Below, piece after piece: positions 56,263-64,000 of a stretch of DNA of 64,000 nucleotides (position 1 is the first letter of the stretch; each line of letters begins with the position of its first letter). This stretch comes from a bacterium (lineage in GTDB: Bacteria > UBP6 > UBA1177 > JAKLFG01), in contig JAKLIW010000003.1 in the NCBI GenBank assembly GCA_022709425.1, positions 38,293-102,292 of the forward strand. The letters run 5' to 3'. The translations under genes were made by a program, and so were the position numbers. The notes beneath the pieces were generated by a model. The model saw only the letters and a program-made list of their open reading frames with translations, searched no databases and was not told the origin of the DNA.

Positions 56263-59142
56263 CTACACTGTCTCCAACTTGTTCGCCTCCACCATGACCG
56301 CCCCCTCATCCTCGGTCACCCGGCCAAAGAGAATGTTCGGTCGCTTTCCCCGGATGCGCCACGCATACTTGGCGAAGGTCTCGGGAAACAGGACCGTCTC
56401 GTAGATCGCCGTCTCGTCCTCAAAAGTGGCGAAGGCCATTGTCTTGCCGTCGCTCGTCCGTACCGGCTTCATCGTCACGAGCCACCCCGCGAGCCGTACC
56501 ATCTTCCCGATGAGCCGCGGTAACTCGACCGCCGGGGTCGTCTCGTGGGCGGTCAGCTCCTTTCGGAAGAGCGCGAGCGGATGCCGGTCCGGGAGGAACC
56601 CCAGTATCTGGAACTGCCGCTCAAGGAGCGCCTGCTTCGGTGGCTCTTTGACCTCCGGCGCCGCCGTGTCGGGCGCCCCGAAAAGACTCCCTTGCTGCGC
56701 CGCGCCGGCGGGGCCCACCAATTTCCATAACTGCCGCGGCCGTGAGAGACCCGGCTCCAATGCATCGCACGCCCCGGCATAGACGAGCAGTTCCGCCTCC
56801 TGTGGCGTGAGTGCCACCCGGCGTCGCAGATCATCGAGCGACACATACCGACCCCCGCGTTCCCGTTCGGCGACTATGGCCGCAGGAAGGGCGCCGGAGA
56901 GTCCCCCGATCGCCGTTAGTCCCGGCCGTACCGTCCGCTCCACACCGTGCCACCCTACTCCGCTCTCATTCACCTCGGGCGCCGTCACGGTAAGCCCCAT
57001 GCGCCGCGCCTCGCTGATGTAGGCCTGTCGCCCATAGAACCCGCCGCCGTTTCCGATGACCGCCGCGATGAAGGAAGCCGGATGGTGCGCCTTAAGCCAG
57101 CCCGACTGGAACGACACCATCGCATAGGAGGCCGAGTGCGGCTTGCAGAACGAATAGCCATCGAACGAGAGTATCATGTCCCACACCACCGAGGTCACCT
57201 CATCCCCCACGCCATTCTTGCGGGCCCCTGCAAAGAACCGCTCCTTGAAGTCGGGGAGCCGCTGTTCTCGGTCCTTCTTGGAGAGCACCTTCCGCAGCGA
57301 GTCACCCTCCGCTTCGCTGAACCCCACGAGCGCCACCGCGCATTTCGAAACATCCTCCTGATAGACCATGATGCCGTAGGTCTCGCCGAGCACCGCGTCG
57401 AGGACCGGATGGAGAGAAGGCGTTCCCTTCCCTTTGAGTCGCCGGATGTACTCGCCGATGAGTTTGTTCGCGGCGGGTCGGATGATTGATGAGTGGATGA
57501 CGATATGCTCGAAGTCGCCCCGGCGAGTCTTCTCCTGCAACTGCCGCATCGCGGGCGACTCGATGTAGAAGATCCCCATCGTCCGCCCCGAGGAGAGCAG
57601 TTCTTGGGTCGGCACATCGTCGAGCGGCGACCACGCCGTCTCGTCGTGGAGTGTGCCGGCCGCCGTGATATCGGCAAGGGCGTCGCGGATCACCGCGAGC
57701 GACCGGTTGCCGAGGAGGTCGATCTTCACAAGGCCGCACGCCTCGGTGTCGTCCTTATCCCACTGAAGGATCGGCACCCCCTTGGGGGCCATCTCCACCG
57801 GACAGTAATCACGGACCGGGGCGGGCGTTATCACGATGCCGCCCGGATGGACCCCGATATGGGAAGGGAGCCCCGTTATCCGCTTCGCCAAGGTCAGGAT
57901 ATTCTCCCACGCCGGATCGAAGGAGGGTCTATTCCCGACACTTCCCTGCATCCGCCACTCGTCGAGCTTCCGTTCTATCTCGGAGGTCTCGCGGTCGGGC
58001 ATCCCGAAGGCGCGCGCCGTTTCCCGGAGCGCCGCCCGAGAGCGGTAATGTTGCATCACACAGACCATCGCCGTATGGTCGCGCCCGAAGTGTGCCATTA
58101 CCTTGTCTATCGCCGCGTCGCGTTCATCCCACGCGAAGTCGATGTCGATGTCGGGCGGGTCGCTTCGTTCAGGATGAAGGAACCGCTCAAAGTACAACCG
58201 GTGCCGTATCGGATCGACATTGGTGATGCCGAGACTGTAGGCGACGATGGAGGCGGCGCCGCTTCCCCTCCCGCAGATGCGGGGATTCTCCTCCACGATG
58301 TCGGCGACCGCGAGAAAATAATCGGTGAACCGTTTCCGCGAGATGACATCCAGCTCGAACTCCAACCGCAGAACGACCGCCTCGGGAAGTTCCCCGTACC
58401 GCCGCAGAGCGCCGTCATAGGCGCGCTCCTTGAGGAGCCGGTCGGGATCCTCCACAGGATAGCGCGGGAACACGAACCCATGATCTATCCGGTCGATGGT
58501 GCAGGCGGCGACCAGCGCCGCGCGGTTCGCCGCCCCTTCGGGTGAGAGGTCATCGAGCCGTGACACCTGCGCCTCATATTCGGGGAGCGTGAACCCCGAC
58601 GCCGGCCGATCGGGAACGGCCGCGACGGTCCCCTTCGCGGCGATCGTCCGGAGGAGCCGCTGTACCGGAAGATCCCCGGCGGCACGACAGAGGAGCGGCG
58701 GCGCCACTACCGGCGCGATACCATCCGCTACGATGTCGCGTCCGCTGCATATCCGGCGATAGAGAGATGAGACCGCGCCCTTCAGTGCCGAGAGGTGTTC
58801 AGGGTCAGCGGTGATGACCACAAGCCCCTCATGATGCGACGGGAGCAGAGAGAGGAACGGCCCCTCTTTGAGATGGTGCGCCGTGATGAGACGAGAGAGG
58901 TTTCGGAAGCCGGTCATCTCCTTCGCGATGAGAAGGATGCCGTCGAGTTCGGCGCCTATGAGCGGTTTTACCGCCGCCTCACGGCACGCCGACAGGAACC
59001 CATGCACCCCGTAGAGATTGCCCCGGTCGGCGATACCGACCGCGCCGTACCCCGCCGCCTTTGCCGCCGTCACCCACTCGCGGGGCGTATGTACCCCGTA
59101 CTGGAGCGAGTAACAGGAGGTCGCGGCGAGTATCGTTCTCAT
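56263..59142 (-). CDS. imuC: Error-prone DNA polymerase ImuC/DnaE2-type
   Basis: The 959-residue C-family polymerase is shorter than replicative DnaE. The PHP domain (residues 1-200) has an altered start (AATSCYSLQYGVHTPREW) where active PHP has two His, so it is likely non-catalytic. The palm has PDIDIDFAWDERD (catalytic Asp residues, about 340-352) and GRGSGAASIVAYSLGIT; the HhH region (TPQEAELLVYAGACDALEPG, about 780) and OB fold (VRLAGWLVTMKPVRTSDGKTMAFATFED) follow. It performs translesion synthesis with ImuB. It overlaps imuB by four bases (ATGA). Confidence 0.9.
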   Translation of the reverse strand: MRTILAATSCYSLQYGVHTPREWVTAAKAAGYGAVGIADRGNLYGVHGFLSACREAAVKPLIGAELDGILLIAKEMTGFRNLSRLITAHHLKEGPFLSLLPSHHEGLVVITADPEHLSALKGAVSSLYRRICSGRDIVADGIAPVVAPPLLCRAAGDLPVQRLLRTIAAKGTVAAVPDRPASGFTLPEYEAQVSRLDDLSPEGAANRAALVAACTIDRIDHGFVFPRYPVEDPDRLLKERAYDGALRRYGELPEAVVLRLEFELDVISRKRFTDYFLAVADIVEENPRICGRGSGAASIVAYSLGITNVDPIRHRLYFERFLHPERSDPPDIDIDFAWDERDAAIDKVMAHFGRDHTAMVCVMQHYRSRAALRETARAFGMPDRETSEIERKLDEWRMQGSVGNRPSFDPAWENILTLAKRITGLPSHIGVHPGGIVITPAPVRDYCPVEMAPKGVPILQWDKDDTEACGLVKIDLLGNRSLAVIRDALADITAAGTLHDETAWSPLDDVPTQELLSSGRTMGIFYIESPAMRQLQEKTRRGDFEHIVIHSSIIRPAANKLIGEYIRRLKGKGTPSLHPVLDAVLGETYGIMVYQEDVSKCAVALVGFSEAEGDSLRKVLSKKDREQRLPDFKERFFAGARKNGVGDEVTSVVWDMILSFDGYSFCKPHSASYAMVSFQSGWLKAHHPASFIAAVIGNGGGFYGRQAYISEARRMGLTVTAPEVNESGVGWHGVERTVRPGLTAIGGLSGALPAAIVAERERGGRYVSLDDLRRRVALTPQEAELLVYAGACDALEPGLSRPRQLWKLVGPAGAAQQGSLFGAPDTAAPEVKEPPKQALLERQFQILGFLPDRHPLALFRKELTAHETTPAVELPRLIGKMVRLAGWLVTMKPVRTSDGKTMAFATFEDETAIYETVLFPETFAKYAWRIRGKRPNILFGRVTEDEGAVMVEANKLETV

Positions 59143-60296
59143 CCGAGTGAGCGGCCATACCGCACCGCATGAAGGTCATACTTCCGCCGTATCGTGTCGA
59201 GCGCCTCCTGGAGCCGCTGTTCTTTTTCAAGGTCGGGCGGTATGAAGAGATCCAACTGCCGCACACTCTCCGAGAGTTTCGAGAAGGTGACCGCCACCTG
59301 TTTCACCCGCACCCGCCGCGTATGGATGCGACCGGCCAGAAGCGTCGCCTTGAGAAAGAGCGACCGGTCGGTCGTGAGCGGCGCGGGAAATTGCTCACTG
59401 CCGGCGGCGGTCAGACCGTCGGCATACCAGATCTCAAGTTTCAGGGCACAGACGCCACGGTTCATGAACCGCACCTGCATACCTCCCTCCTCCACCGCGT
59501 CGAAGAGTCGCCGCGAGAGTTCTTCGGGGTCGGCCGAATCCTCGGGGAACGGCGCCTCGACCCGTACCGTGGGCCCCTGCGCCCCCGACAGTACCGGAGA
59601 GTCGTCCACTCCCGCCGCGAGGAGTCGTAGGCGTACTCCGCCTCGCCCAAGTACTGCCGAGGCCTGTCCCTCGGTCAGTCCCGCAAGCGTACCAAGCGTC
59701 TCCACCCCCAAAGAGGTCAGGGTTCGAGCGATCTTCGGTCCCACTCCCGGAAGCAGTTCAACTTCCTGCGGACTCAGGAACGACGCCTCGCCACCGTGCG
59801 GTATCGACGCGAATCCATCAGGCTTGACCACCCGCGTCGCCACCTTCGCGACGAGCTTGTTGGCGGCATGACCGGTCGAGGGGGTGAGCGACAGCGCCTC
59901 CTTCACCTCGCGCCGGATACGCGCCGCAAGATCGCCGGGAGGCCCGAAGAGCCGTCGCGTACCGCTCGCGTCTATGAAGAAATGCCCCCGTTCCTGCTGT
60001 TCAATGAGCGGAGAGAACTGCGTCATCGTCTCGAAGAGCGCCTGCTGGGCGCGCGCATAGAGAAGCGGTTTGGGCTCAATGAGGGTAAGGTCACGCATCA
60101 TCCGCCGCGCATCCCGCAGGAACATCCCCTTGCGAAGACCGGCCCGGAAGGCGACCTCCGACACATCGAAGATGACCGCCCGCTCGGCGTCGCGGGCCAC
60201 GGCGCAAGGCCGTCCCTTGAGACGCGGCTCCAGCGTCTCCTCTACCGCCGCCATGAAATGGGACACATTGATATGGACGATCTCCCGCTCTCTCAT
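59139..60296 (-). CDS. imuB: ImuB-like Y-family polymerase homologue, catalytic residues missing
   Basis: The 385-residue protein has the DinB/UmuC layout but not its active site. The first motif reads INVSHFMAAVE where active enzymes have VDMDAFFASVE, and the second reads FIDASGTRRLFG where SIDEA is usual; the Asp and Glu metal ligands are lost. HhH (LLPGVGPKIARTLTSLGVETLGTLAG, about 170-195) and little-finger regions remain. QLDLF (about residue 350) is a beta-clamp-binding motif. ImuB acts as the scaffold of the mutasome, bringing ImuC to the clamp. It starts 9 bases after the DUF72 gene. Confidence 0.85.
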   Translation of the reverse strand: MREREIVHINVSHFMAAVEETLEPRLKGRPCAVARDAERAVIFDVSEVAFRAGLRKGMFLRDARRMMRDLTLIEPKPLLYARAQQALFETMTQFSPLIEQQERGHFFIDASGTRRLFGPPGDLAARIRREVKEALSLTPSTGHAANKLVAKVATRVVKPDGFASIPHGGEASFLSPQEVELLPGVGPKIARTLTSLGVETLGTLAGLTEGQASAVLGRGGVRLRLLAAGVDDSPVLSGAQGPTVRVEAPFPEDSADPEELSRRLFDAVEEGGMQVRFMNRGVCALKLEIWYADGLTAAGSEQFPAPLTTDRSLFLKATLLAGRIHTRRVRVKQVAVTFSKLSESVRQLDLFIPPDLEKEQRLQEALDTIRRKYDLHAVRYGRSLG

Positions 60297-60305
60297 CGAA
60301 CCGCC

Positions 60306-61088
60306 TCAGCGGTCGCGGGCGAGCAGGTCGGCGAGCATCCGAGCGTTGATGACCGCCTTTCCCCGGACATGGTTGTTGAAGAACACGAAGAGCCGCGACG
60401 CCGAATCGGCCATCGTCCGTAGACGCGGCACCCACCCGGCCAACTCCTGTTCGGTATAGAGGTAGTCGAACCGTTCGCTCACTCCCGAGCCCCACCAGTG
60501 TGCCTCGTTGCGGCCGTGGAACCGGACATAGGATATATCGCCTGTCACTATATCGAGCGACGGCGGCAGGCCCTTGAGTGTCGGCATATCGGTGGAACAG
60601 AGGGCGATCTTCCGCTTGGCCAGCGCGTCAAAGACCCGGCGACTCATCCAATCGGCGCCCCGGAACTCCACCGTGAGCGGCAATCCCGCGAAGGTCTCGG
60701 TCAGGTCATTGAGGTAACGCCGGTTGGCATCATTGTAGTGAAAGCTCGTCGGGAACTGGAGGAGGACCGCCGCGAGGAGCTTCTCCTGCACCAGCGGCGC
60801 CAGCGCGGTACGGAACTCGGCCGCCGCCGCTTTCCACCCCGAGGTCACCTCATGGGTGAGCGAGGCATGGCCCTTTATCGAGAAGAGAAGCTTGCCGCCC
60901 GACCGCTCCACGAGCCGCGACAACTGCGCGGCGGTCGGCATCCGGTAGTAGGAGAAGTTGAGTTCAAGCGCACGGAAGTGCTCCTTATAATATATAAGGA
61001 AAGAAGGACGCGCGAGATCTTCGGGATAAAAGACCCCCTTCCATTCGGGGTAATCAAAACCGGAAGTGCCGATCAGTATCTCGCCCAT
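60306..61088 (-). CDS. DUF72 protein, first gene of the mutasome operon
   Basis: A 260-residue TIM-barrel-like DUF72 protein: MGEILIGTSGFDYPEWKGVFYPED at the start, LNFSYYRMP, FSIKGHASLTHEVTSGW, LLQFPTSFHYND, VEFRGADWMSRRVFDAL, VRFHGRNE, and FVFFNNHVRGKAVINARMLADLL at the end. DUF72 has no proven function; members bind metals or nucleic-acid-like ligands by structure prediction. It leads the imuB-imuC operon and follows a strong promoter with a dyad operator. imuA or imuA' is not found in the window. Confidence 0.88.
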   Translation of the reverse strand: MGEILIGTSGFDYPEWKGVFYPEDLARPSFLIYYKEHFRALELNFSYYRMPTAAQLSRLVERSGGKLLFSIKGHASLTHEVTSGWKAAAAEFRTALAPLVQEKLLAAVLLQFPTSFHYNDANRRYLNDLTETFAGLPLTVEFRGADWMSRRVFDALAKRKIALCSTDMPTLKGLPPSLDIVTGDISYVRFHGRNEAHWWGSGVSERFDYLYTEQELAGWVPRLRTMADSASRLFVFFNNHVRGKAVINARMLADLLARDR

Positions 61089-61111
61089 GAAAGCTCCGTA
61101 GACCGAGGAGC

Positions 61112-61139
61112 ATTATACCTTATATGTGTAAGGTATCAA
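61112..61139 (-). promoter_or_regulatory. Promoter of the DUF72-imuB-imuC operon
   Basis: On the minus strand, TTGATA (61134-61139), a 16-base spacer and a perfect TATAAT (61112-61117). The start codon is 24 bases downstream with a Shine-Dalgarno-poor leader (GGAGC nearby). The spacer is almost wholly occupied by the dyad described at 61115-61136. Confidence 0.75.
61115..61136. promoter_or_regulatory. Perfect dyad operator (8-bp arms), candidate SOS box
   Basis: ATACCTTA (61115-61122), a six-base spacer and TAAGGTAT (61129-61136). It overlaps both promoter boxes, so a bound protein would block RNA polymerase. It contains CCT-N10-AGG. Mutasome genes are LexA-controlled in many bacteria, whose LexA boxes differ by lineage, so a LexA-type repressor is the first candidate; lexA itself is not in the window. 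Confidence 0.6.
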
Positions 61140-61206
61140 GAAAATATTGTCAGGTATTTGCGCGAGAGAGTCCTTTCGGATCTGGTGATTGTCTAATAGA
61201 TCAACA

Positions 61207-61560
61207 TTATTCTGATTTTATTCTGAGTCGAAGCCCGACCCCTTTTGTCTCACATGAGGTGTCTTGGGCAGACATCTCTTCCTCATGCGTTCTTTTCGCC
61301 AGCGCCCGATTTATGATCGTCGTCTCGGGTACCGGATTGCCCATCGTCCAATACTTGTACTCCCCGAGATAGAGATAAAGGTAGGTGCTCTGACCGAACT
61401 GCTCCTCGACACCGTGGATCCTGATGTACTCAACGAACTCGATAAAGGCCTCTTCGTTCTCCGGTGACCGGACCACATACCAATGAGGACACTGCGGCAT
61501 GGTCTTGGCGAAAGTCCAACTCCAGCCGCTTATGAGAGCCTTGGCCTTTTCGTTGTTCAC
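61207..61560 (-). CDS. Small protein of unknown function
   Basis: The 117-residue frame starts at GTG 61560, which overlaps the ihfA stop (TAGTG). It is soluble, with aromatic-rich central strands (PHWYVVRSPENEEAFIEFVEYIR, YLYLYLGEYKYWTMG) and a charged tail. The motif GEYKYWTMGNPVPETTIINRA appears compact and conserved-looking, but I cannot name the family. The weak ribosome-binding site and overlap suggest translation coupled to ihfA. A start at 61500 (MPQCPHWYVV) is also possible. Confidence 0.55.
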   Translation of the reverse strand: MNNEKAKALISGWSWTFAKTMPQCPHWYVVRSPENEEAFIEFVEYIRIHGVEEQFGQSTYLYLYLGEYKYWTMGNPVPETTIINRALAKRTHEEEMSAQDTSCETKGVGLRLRIKSE

Positions 61561-61850
61561 TACGATTTCCCGCTGTTCAGTCGGCCCTTGAGAACCATGC
61601 TATGCTTGAAGTTCACGACCTTCCGCGCCGTGATGGTCATGTCCTTGCCCGTCTGGGGATTGCGACCGCGGCGAGCCCGTTTCTGCTTGATCTCAAGTTT
61701 GCCGAATCCCGATATCTGGAGGTCGCCATCTTTCAGCAGCCCCTCCTTCATCTCCTCGAAGAACAGGTCGACCAGCTCGGCCGCCTGCTTCTTGTCGACC
61801 TTCATGTGGTCGTAGACCAGATCCGCAAGTTCAACTTTCGTAAGGCTCAT
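61560..61850 (-). CDS. ihfA: Integration host factor alpha-type DNA-binding protein
   Basis: The 96-residue HU/IHF protein has the helical dimerisation part (MSLTKVELADLVYDHM), the beta-arm region with GRNPQTGKDMTITARKVVNF (about residues 62-81, the Pro that intercalates at IHF-bent DNA is present) and GFGKLEIKQKRARR before it. It bends DNA and shapes nucleoid, recombination and transcription. It lies 23 bases behind the Rrf2 regulator gene and overlaps the next small gene. Alpha against beta is decided by the GFGKLE and ITARK pattern. Confidence 0.92.
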   Translation of the reverse strand: MSLTKVELADLVYDHMKVDKKQAAELVDLFFEEMKEGLLKDGDLQISGFGKLEIKQKRARRGRNPQTGKDMTITARKVVNFKHSMVLKGRLNSGKS

Positions 61851-61873
61851 CGTATCGCTCCTCCCCTAAAAGG

Positions 61874-62299
61874 TCATATTCGGCGTTCGTAGTTCTTCAT
61901 AAGCCGGGCGACCGTTATCTCGCGAAACTCCTTTTCCATGATGCGCCGCACCTTAGCGGTCACCCCATGGAACATACAGGCCGCTTCGTCGCAGTATTGA
62001 TGGTCAAACAGACAACTGTTGTCGGGCAACGGACCCTCAAAGAGCATATAAATATCGTAGACCGTTATCTCCTGCGGTCTCTTTCCGAGAACATGTCCAC
62101 CACCCGATCCGCGTTTGGAGACCAAGTATCCGTTCCGCACGAGGACCTGAAGTACCTTGGAGAGGTATGTTTCCGAGACTTGTATATCTGCCGCCATCTG
62201 TTTTGCCGAGATATTCTCATCACCCGCTGCCGCGATGTATCCCAATGCGTGGAATGCGAGATTGACCCGTTCCGAGATATTGAGCAACTTGGTGATCAT
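61874..62299 (-). CDS. Rrf2-family transcriptional regulator with Fe-S-type cysteines
   Basis: The chosen start is ATG 62299 (MITKLLNISERVNLAFHAL), six bases after AAGGGGAGG; the frame remains open for 560 codons upstream only as the complement of the DUF932 gene. The 141-residue product has the winged helix of Rrf2 (ISAKQMAADIQVSETYLSKVLQVLVRNGYLVSKRGSGGGHVL, in outline) and three Cys in CLFDHQYCDEAAC (about residues 92-105), spaced near those of IscR/NsrR that hold an iron-sulphur cluster. It may sense cluster status, NO or redox. The target genes are unknown; ihfA follows in the same direction. Confidence 0.88.
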   Translation of the reverse strand: MITKLLNISERVNLAFHALGYIAAAGDENISAKQMAADIQVSETYLSKVLQVLVRNGYLVSKRGSGGGHVLGKRPQEITVYDIYMLFEGPLPDNSCLFDHQYCDEAACMFHGVTAKVRRIMEKEFREITVARLMKNYERRI

Positions 62300-62518
62300 G
62301 CCTCCCCTTAAAAAAAGACCCGAACGACGCATTATATCCGGTAGGAGGTATGATGCAATTTCTCTTGAAACTCGACCGTCCCGCCGCCCTTCGGCACGAC
62401 CACAAAGTAGTCTTTGCGGAACCGGATGACCATCAGCCCTAAATCCACCGCCCTTCTTGTTATGAGTGTATGGCTCTGAATTTCCCGTGAGACCGAACCA
62501 TAACAGAAGGAGACACCC

Positions 62519-63328
62519 ATGCAAGAAATGAGCAGCGAGAACCTGAAGAGCATCCTTTTCCCGATCATCGAACGGCCGGTTTATGTCGACGGCATACCGG
62601 TAGAAAACAAGAAGGCGATCTGCCGCGGCGACACCGGCGAGGTGCTGGGGGTTGTCGGAAATCGCTATACCGCGCTCGACAACGGCGCGGTGATGAGTCA
62701 CATCGATCAGATCCTCGGCCAAGCCGGGATCCCCTACCAGATCGTGAAAGGTCATTCGATCCGCAACGGGGCGAAGACCTCCATTGAGATCTCGTTCCCC
62801 GACAAGCGGTTCGTCGTGGACGGTAAGGACGAAATGTACCTCCGCGGACACATCGGCAACAGCTTCGATATGAGCTCGGCCGTCACTTTGAATCTTGGAT
62901 TCCATCGAATTGTATGCAGCAACGGCGCCATGATCAGTACGAGCGAAAGAACCATTTCGGTCGGTCACTACCGCGATGTGTCGGAGCGCACCGTCAAGGA
63001 ATTGATGACCTTTCTGGGCGACAAGTTCGTCGAGACCCGCTCCTTCATCCAGGCCCTTACCCAGCACTCGTTCCGGGCCGCCTCCGATGTCGAGGAGCTT
63101 CTGTTCAAGAACAAGATCGTCGCCGGCCGGTATCACCGCCGCCTTGTCGACGCTTGGCACGAAACCGGCTACTCCACGAGCGGCTGGCAGGTCTTCAACA
63201 TCTTCACGAGCGTTATCACTCACGAGGTCCGCGCCAATGAATTTTCCAAGATGGGTATGCTCACCGACCTTTCCAAGGAATCGCGGCGCTGGCTTGAAGA
63301 GCCCAAAACGATCGAACTGGCCGCTTAG
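62519..63328 (+). CDS. DUF932 (phage/plasmid-like) protein
   Basis: The 269-residue protein starts at ATG 62519, behind AAGGAGACACCC. It follows the DUF932 pattern: VYVDGIPVENKKAICRGDTGEVLGVVGNRYTALDNG, SIRNGAKTSIEISFPD, NSFDMSSAVTLNLGFHRIVCSNGAM, ending in helical segments (SFIQALTQHSFRAASDVEELL). DUF932 proteins are common on plasmids, phages and integrative elements, and are of unknown function. It is 12 bases from the next gene. The 219-base gap upstream separates it from the divergent Rrf2 gene; the minus-strand frame in the gap is discussed under findings. Confidence 0.85.
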   Translation: MQEMSSENLKSILFPIIERPVYVDGIPVENKKAICRGDTGEVLGVVGNRYTALDNGAVMSHIDQILGQAGIPYQIVKGHSIRNGAKTSIEISFPDKRFVVDGKDEMYLRGHIGNSFDMSSAVTLNLGFHRIVCSNGAMISTSERTISVGHYRDVSERTVKELMTFLGDKFVETRSFIQALTQHSFRAASDVEELLFKNKIVAGRYHRRLVDAWHETGYSTSGWQVFNIFTSVITHEVRANEFSKMGMLTDLSKESRRWLEEPKTIELAA

Positions 63329-63340
63329 GAGGAACTTCCT

Positions 63341-64000
63341 ATGGAACAGACACAGGAACGGAAGACACCGCTTACGCATGCCGCGAGGAAAGAGGTTCTC
63401 GCACCGATACACGGCCGTATTCGAGCGTTGCAGTCCGCGATGGTCCAAGTGATTAAGGATCGAATCTTGGAATGGAAGAAGGCCGGCATGGGAACCCGTA
63501 TCGGGATGGAAGACGGAATTATTCTGAGCTCTGACGACTACGACACCTTCACCATCATTGCGGTCGATCTGAACAAGGACGGCACGCCGATAGCGATTGT
63601 TGAGGAGGATATGGGCTCCCACGAAACGAGCTCGGGACTGGAGTACCTGTCGATAGATATCCTTGCCCAGATAATCGACGACCTGCGGATAGAGGTCCCC
63701 GATCGGTTGTTGCCGCAGGCGGAGCAGGCCCCTGAGTATCAGCCGATACTGGCGGCGTTCGAGGCAGCCCGCGACACGACCGAGGCGCTGAAGGACCGGC
63801 TGTTGGCGGCGGTCGGCAAGGCGCATGAAGTCCTGTATCTCGATCTCGCCGAACCGCCGTCCGACGAGGATCTCGCCAAGCTCTATCCGACCGACGAACT
63901 GGACGATGCCATATCGTTCAAGGATAACCACGACGGCCATGACTGCTTGGCGGAATTCAGCCGGAAGGCCGAAGAGCTCGGCTACCGGCACCTGTTCACA
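63341..64000 (+). CDS. Unknown protein, runs off the window end
   Basis: Translation from ATG 63341, seven bases after AGGAGGAA and 12 bases behind the DUF932 stop, stays open to base 64000 (220 codons, MEQTQERKTPLTHAARKEVL to YRHLFT). The protein is soluble and helical, Asp/Glu-rich, with a strand block (EDGIILSSDDYDTFTIIAVDLNKDG, TPIAIVEED) and a C-terminal Asp-rich part (DELDDAISFKDNHDGHD). No family is recognised. The neighbourhood with DUF932 suggests an accessory element; the 3' end is outside the window. Confidence 0.65.
   Translation, partial: MEQTQERKTPLTHAARKEVLAPIHGRIRALQSAMVQVIKDRILEWKKAGMGTRIGMEDGIILSSDDYDTFTIIAVDLNKDGTPIAIVEEDMGSHETSSGLEYLSIDILAQIIDDLRIEVPDRLLPQAEQAPEYQPILAAFEAARDTTEALKDRLLAAVGKAHEVLYLDLAEPPSDEDLAKLYPTDELDDAISFKDNHDGHDCLAEFSRKAEELGYRHLFT

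Noticed and set aside
61874..63991. A 705-codon minus-strand frame ending in the Rrf2 gene
   Set aside because: The first 560 codons are the complement of the DUF932 and following genes. Only the last 141 codons, from ATG 62299 with its own ribosome-binding site, are protein-like.

Overview
The window is a GC-rich bacterial chromosome segment with about 57 protein genes or gene remnants, four tRNA genes and one small transposase element. Content points to a deltaproteobacterial-grade or myxobacteria-like Gram-negative lineage. Evidence is a FrzS-like pseudo-receiver protein beside a PilB/GspE ATPase, an MXAN_5187-like membrane protein, a DUF4416 protein, an OmpA-family porin, LpoA-like and other lipoproteins, and surface proteins with long Asp-rich linkers. 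No 16S rRNA gene is present, so the phylum cannot be fixed from this sequence.

Layout. 1-5581 (+): surface and secreted proteins (metallophosphoesterase, beta-propeller-like lipoprotein, small Cys-rich protein, GT2 glycosyltransferase, PD-repeat lipoprotein). 5588-12963 (-): a likely operon of EIIA/CBS regulator, ion transporter, panB, and a Gld-type ABC exporter with its auxiliary proteins. 13096-13539 (+): small lipoprotein. 13695-17667 (-): unknown gene, FrzS-like protein, PilB/GspE ATPase. 17790-27698 (-): a 2777-residue surface protein followed by an OmpA/TSP3 porin. 27924-34102 (-): purH, purD, engB, SurA-like, parA, parB, amidase in one tight run. 34183-39372: a plastic region with a RAYT transposase bounded by a perfect 21-bp inverted repeat, a gene cut by it, a tandem duplication of a leucine-rich-repeat lipoprotein plus a membrane-associated protein, a decayed third part of that duplication carrying a REP-like insert, and fragments of a GTPase-regulator-like pair. 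39460-50269 (+): efp, an envelope-associated TPR/sensor cluster, rsmD, coaD, ispE, tRNA-Gln, rplY, pth, a NAT enzyme and DUF4416. 50353-54435 (-): lysine aminotransferase, PlsC, LpoA-like lipoprotein. 54567-54853 (+): tRNA-Ser, tRNA-Ser, tRNA-Arg and a clear terminator. 54965-56166 (-): two accessory genes, the second AT-rich. 56263-61088 (-): a DUF72-ImuB-ImuC mutasome cassette behind a promoter with a perfect dyad operator. 61207-62299 (-): Rrf2 regulator, IHF and a small unknown gene. 62519-64000 (+): a DUF932 protein and an unknown gene running off the end.

The most interesting signals are: (1) a shared extreme C-terminal tag GCGCS(V/I)(V/L)F behind Asp-rich stalks in three otherwise unrelated surface proteins, with no following membrane helix, unlike MYXO-CTERM; (2) poly-G tracts of 9 and 10 at the same codons of two paralogous lipoproteins, which look like phase-variation switches; (3) a RAYT element whose inverted repeat supplies the last codons of a truncated neighbour; (4) an EF-P whose usual PGKG loop is replaced; and (5) an SOS-like dyad operator in front of a mutasome that lacks imuA and starts with DUF72.
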